From: JOPF136 sp035272605
Lineage (GTDB): Bacteria > Acidobacteriota > Terriglobia > Acidiferrales > UBA7541
DNA: 8,364 nt
Assembly: GCA_035272605.1 (NCBI GenBank)
Contig: DATEQM010000083.1
Span: forward strand, 1 to 8,364
Reading direction: 5' to 3'
The notes beneath the pieces are model-generated. The model was not told the DNA's origin. It searched no databases and worked only from the letters and a program-made list of their open reading frames with translations. This document shows positions 7,211-8,364 of this stretch, piece by piece. The first letter of the stretch is position 1. Each line of letters begins with the position of its first letter. The translations under genes were made by a program, and so were the position numbers.

Positions 7211-8363
7211 CTACGCCTCATCCACCTCGGCTTCGACGGGTTCGGCGAAGCCGGTGCGGCGGGCGAGGAGGAAGGCGCGGATGAAGGCGTCGATATCGCC
7301 GTCGAGGACGCGATTGACGTCGCCGGTTTCCACGCGGGTGCGCAGGTCCTTGACCATGCGGTAGGGCTGCAAGACGTACGAGCGGATCTGGCTGCCGAAG
7401 CGGATGCCGCGCTTTTCGTCGTGCAGCTTGGAGGCCTGGGCCTCGCGCTTTTCGATTTCGAGCTCGTAGAGCTTGGAGCGCAGGAGCTTCATGGCGATTT
7501 CGCGGTTCTTGAACTGGCTGCGCTCGTTCTGGCATTGCACGACGATGCCGGTGGGGATGTGGGTGAAGCGGACGGCGGTCTCGACTTTGTTGACGTTCTG
7601 GCCGCCGTGGCCGCCGGCGCGGAAGGTGTCGATGCGAATGTCGTCGGGTTTGAGGTCAATTTCAATCTTGTCGTCGATTTCCGGGGTGACGAAGACGGAG
7701 GCGAACGAGGTGTGGCGGCGGGCCTGCTGGTCGAAGGGCGAGATGCGCACCAGGCGGTGCACGCCGCTCTCGGAGGCCAGCAGGCCGTAGGCGTTTTCGC
7801 CCTCGATCAGGAGCGTGGCGTTCTTGATGCCCGCTTCCTCGGCGGGGGTCGTGTCCAACACGGAGGCGCGGAAACGGCGGCGCTCCGCCCAGCGCAGATA
7901 CATGCGCATGAGCATCTCGGCCCAGTCCTGGGAGTCAATGCCGCCGGCGCCGGGCTTGATGGTGACGATGGCGTTCAGCCGGTCGTTTTCGCCGGAGAGC
8001 AGCGTGGCGGTTTCCAGCTCGGCGACCCAGGAATCGGCGGCGTCCAATTCGCCGGAGATTTCGTCGAGCAGTTTTTCGCGCTCGGTGGCGTTGGACTCTT
8101 CGTGGGCGAGCTGGAAATAGCCTTCCAGGTCGTTCAGCAGGCGGGCGAGTTTTTCTTCGTTCTGGACCGCGGATTCAGCGCGCTTGCGGTCCTGCATGGC
8201 GCGCTGGGCGGTTTCCTGGTTCTGCCAGAAGTCGGGGCGAGCGATCTGCTCTTCGAGGGCCGCCAGGCGCTGGCGGTTGCCGGGAGCGTCAAAGATAGCT
8301 CCGCACCATCTCGATGCGCTGTTTCAACTGCTCGCCGCGATGTTCGAGGTCTTCGAGAACCAT
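7211..8363 (-). CDS. prfB: Peptide chain release factor 2 (programmed +1 frameshift)
   Basis: Recognises UGA and UAA stop codons in the ribosome and triggers peptide release. The gene reads ATG at 8363, 24 codons (MVLEDLEHRGEQLKQRIEMV then RSYL), then TGA. Shifting +1 at CTT TGA C continues with DAPGNRQRLAALEEQ and 359 residues to a TAG, giving 383 in total. The stop-recognition tripeptide SPF is at 208-210 and the catalytic GGQ at 253-255 (RAGGHGGQNVNKVE), spaced as in E. coli RF2. The N-terminal domain is helical. The C-terminus carries about 15 extra residues (LARRTGFAEPVEAEVDEA) beyond the usual end. A conventional gene caller starting at the internal ATG (8197) would lose the first 55 residues. 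The ATG is two codons' worth short of the window edge at most, so a start slightly upstream cannot be excluded. Confidence 0.96.
8288..8302 (-). other. prfB programmed +1 frameshift site
   Basis: Minus strand: GGAG C TAT CTT TGA C. The CTT (8294-8292) is the slip codon, TGA (8291-8289) the weak stop, and GAC (8290-8288) the first codon of the new frame. The Shine-Dalgarno-like GGAG (8302-8299) lies four bases before CTT, close to the E. coli arrangement. In the known mechanism low RF2 slows termination at UGA and favours the shift, so the protein controls its own level. Confidence 0.93.
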
Positions 8364-8364
8364 G

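Overview
The window is chromosomal DNA from a GC-rich bacterium. Three things suggest an Acidobacteriota-like genome: the strong GC bias in coding third positions, a short-form SAH hydrolase, and a gene-poor gap full of small hairpins, GGGTACCC/poly-C tracts and degenerate short repeats. The link to that phylum rests on recall of its intergenic repeats, not on a search, so it is moderate at best.

Positions 1-5324 (all minus strand) look like one transcription unit read right to left: metK (S-adenosylmethionine synthetase, TTG start), ahcY (S-adenosylhomocysteine hydrolase, GTG start), tldD, and tldE/pmbA (cut off by the left edge). A good sigma70-type promoter (TTGACA, 17 nt, TACGCT) lies about 60 bp upstream of metK. 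metK makes the methyl donor SAM and ahcY removes its by-product SAH. tldD and tldE overlap by four bases (ATGA) and encode the two halves of the TldD/TldE metalloprotease; only TldD carries the HExxxH zinc motif.

Positions 5325-6446 hold no gene I can support. They contain direct repeats around a GC hairpin, degenerate 8-10 bp repeats, three copies of a 26-28 bp repeat beside GGGTACCC and seven Cs, overlapping inverted repeats built on CCTAGGG, and two more hairpins. Positions 6447-6986 (+) carry an orphan 179-residue ORF with a near-ideal Shine-Dalgarno sequence and a textbook helix-turn-helix; it is the only plausible plus-strand gene.

Positions 6987-7210 are a convergent gap with two hairpins. 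Positions 7211-8363 (-) encode peptide chain release factor 2 (prfB). The gene is complete but split by an in-frame TGA after 24 codons, at a classic CTT TGA C programmed +1 frameshift site; both the SPF and GGQ motifs are present.

Apart from the orphan HTH protein and the repeat cluster, these are ordinary housekeeping genes. I found no CRISPR array, tRNA, rRNA, transposase or obvious defence system.
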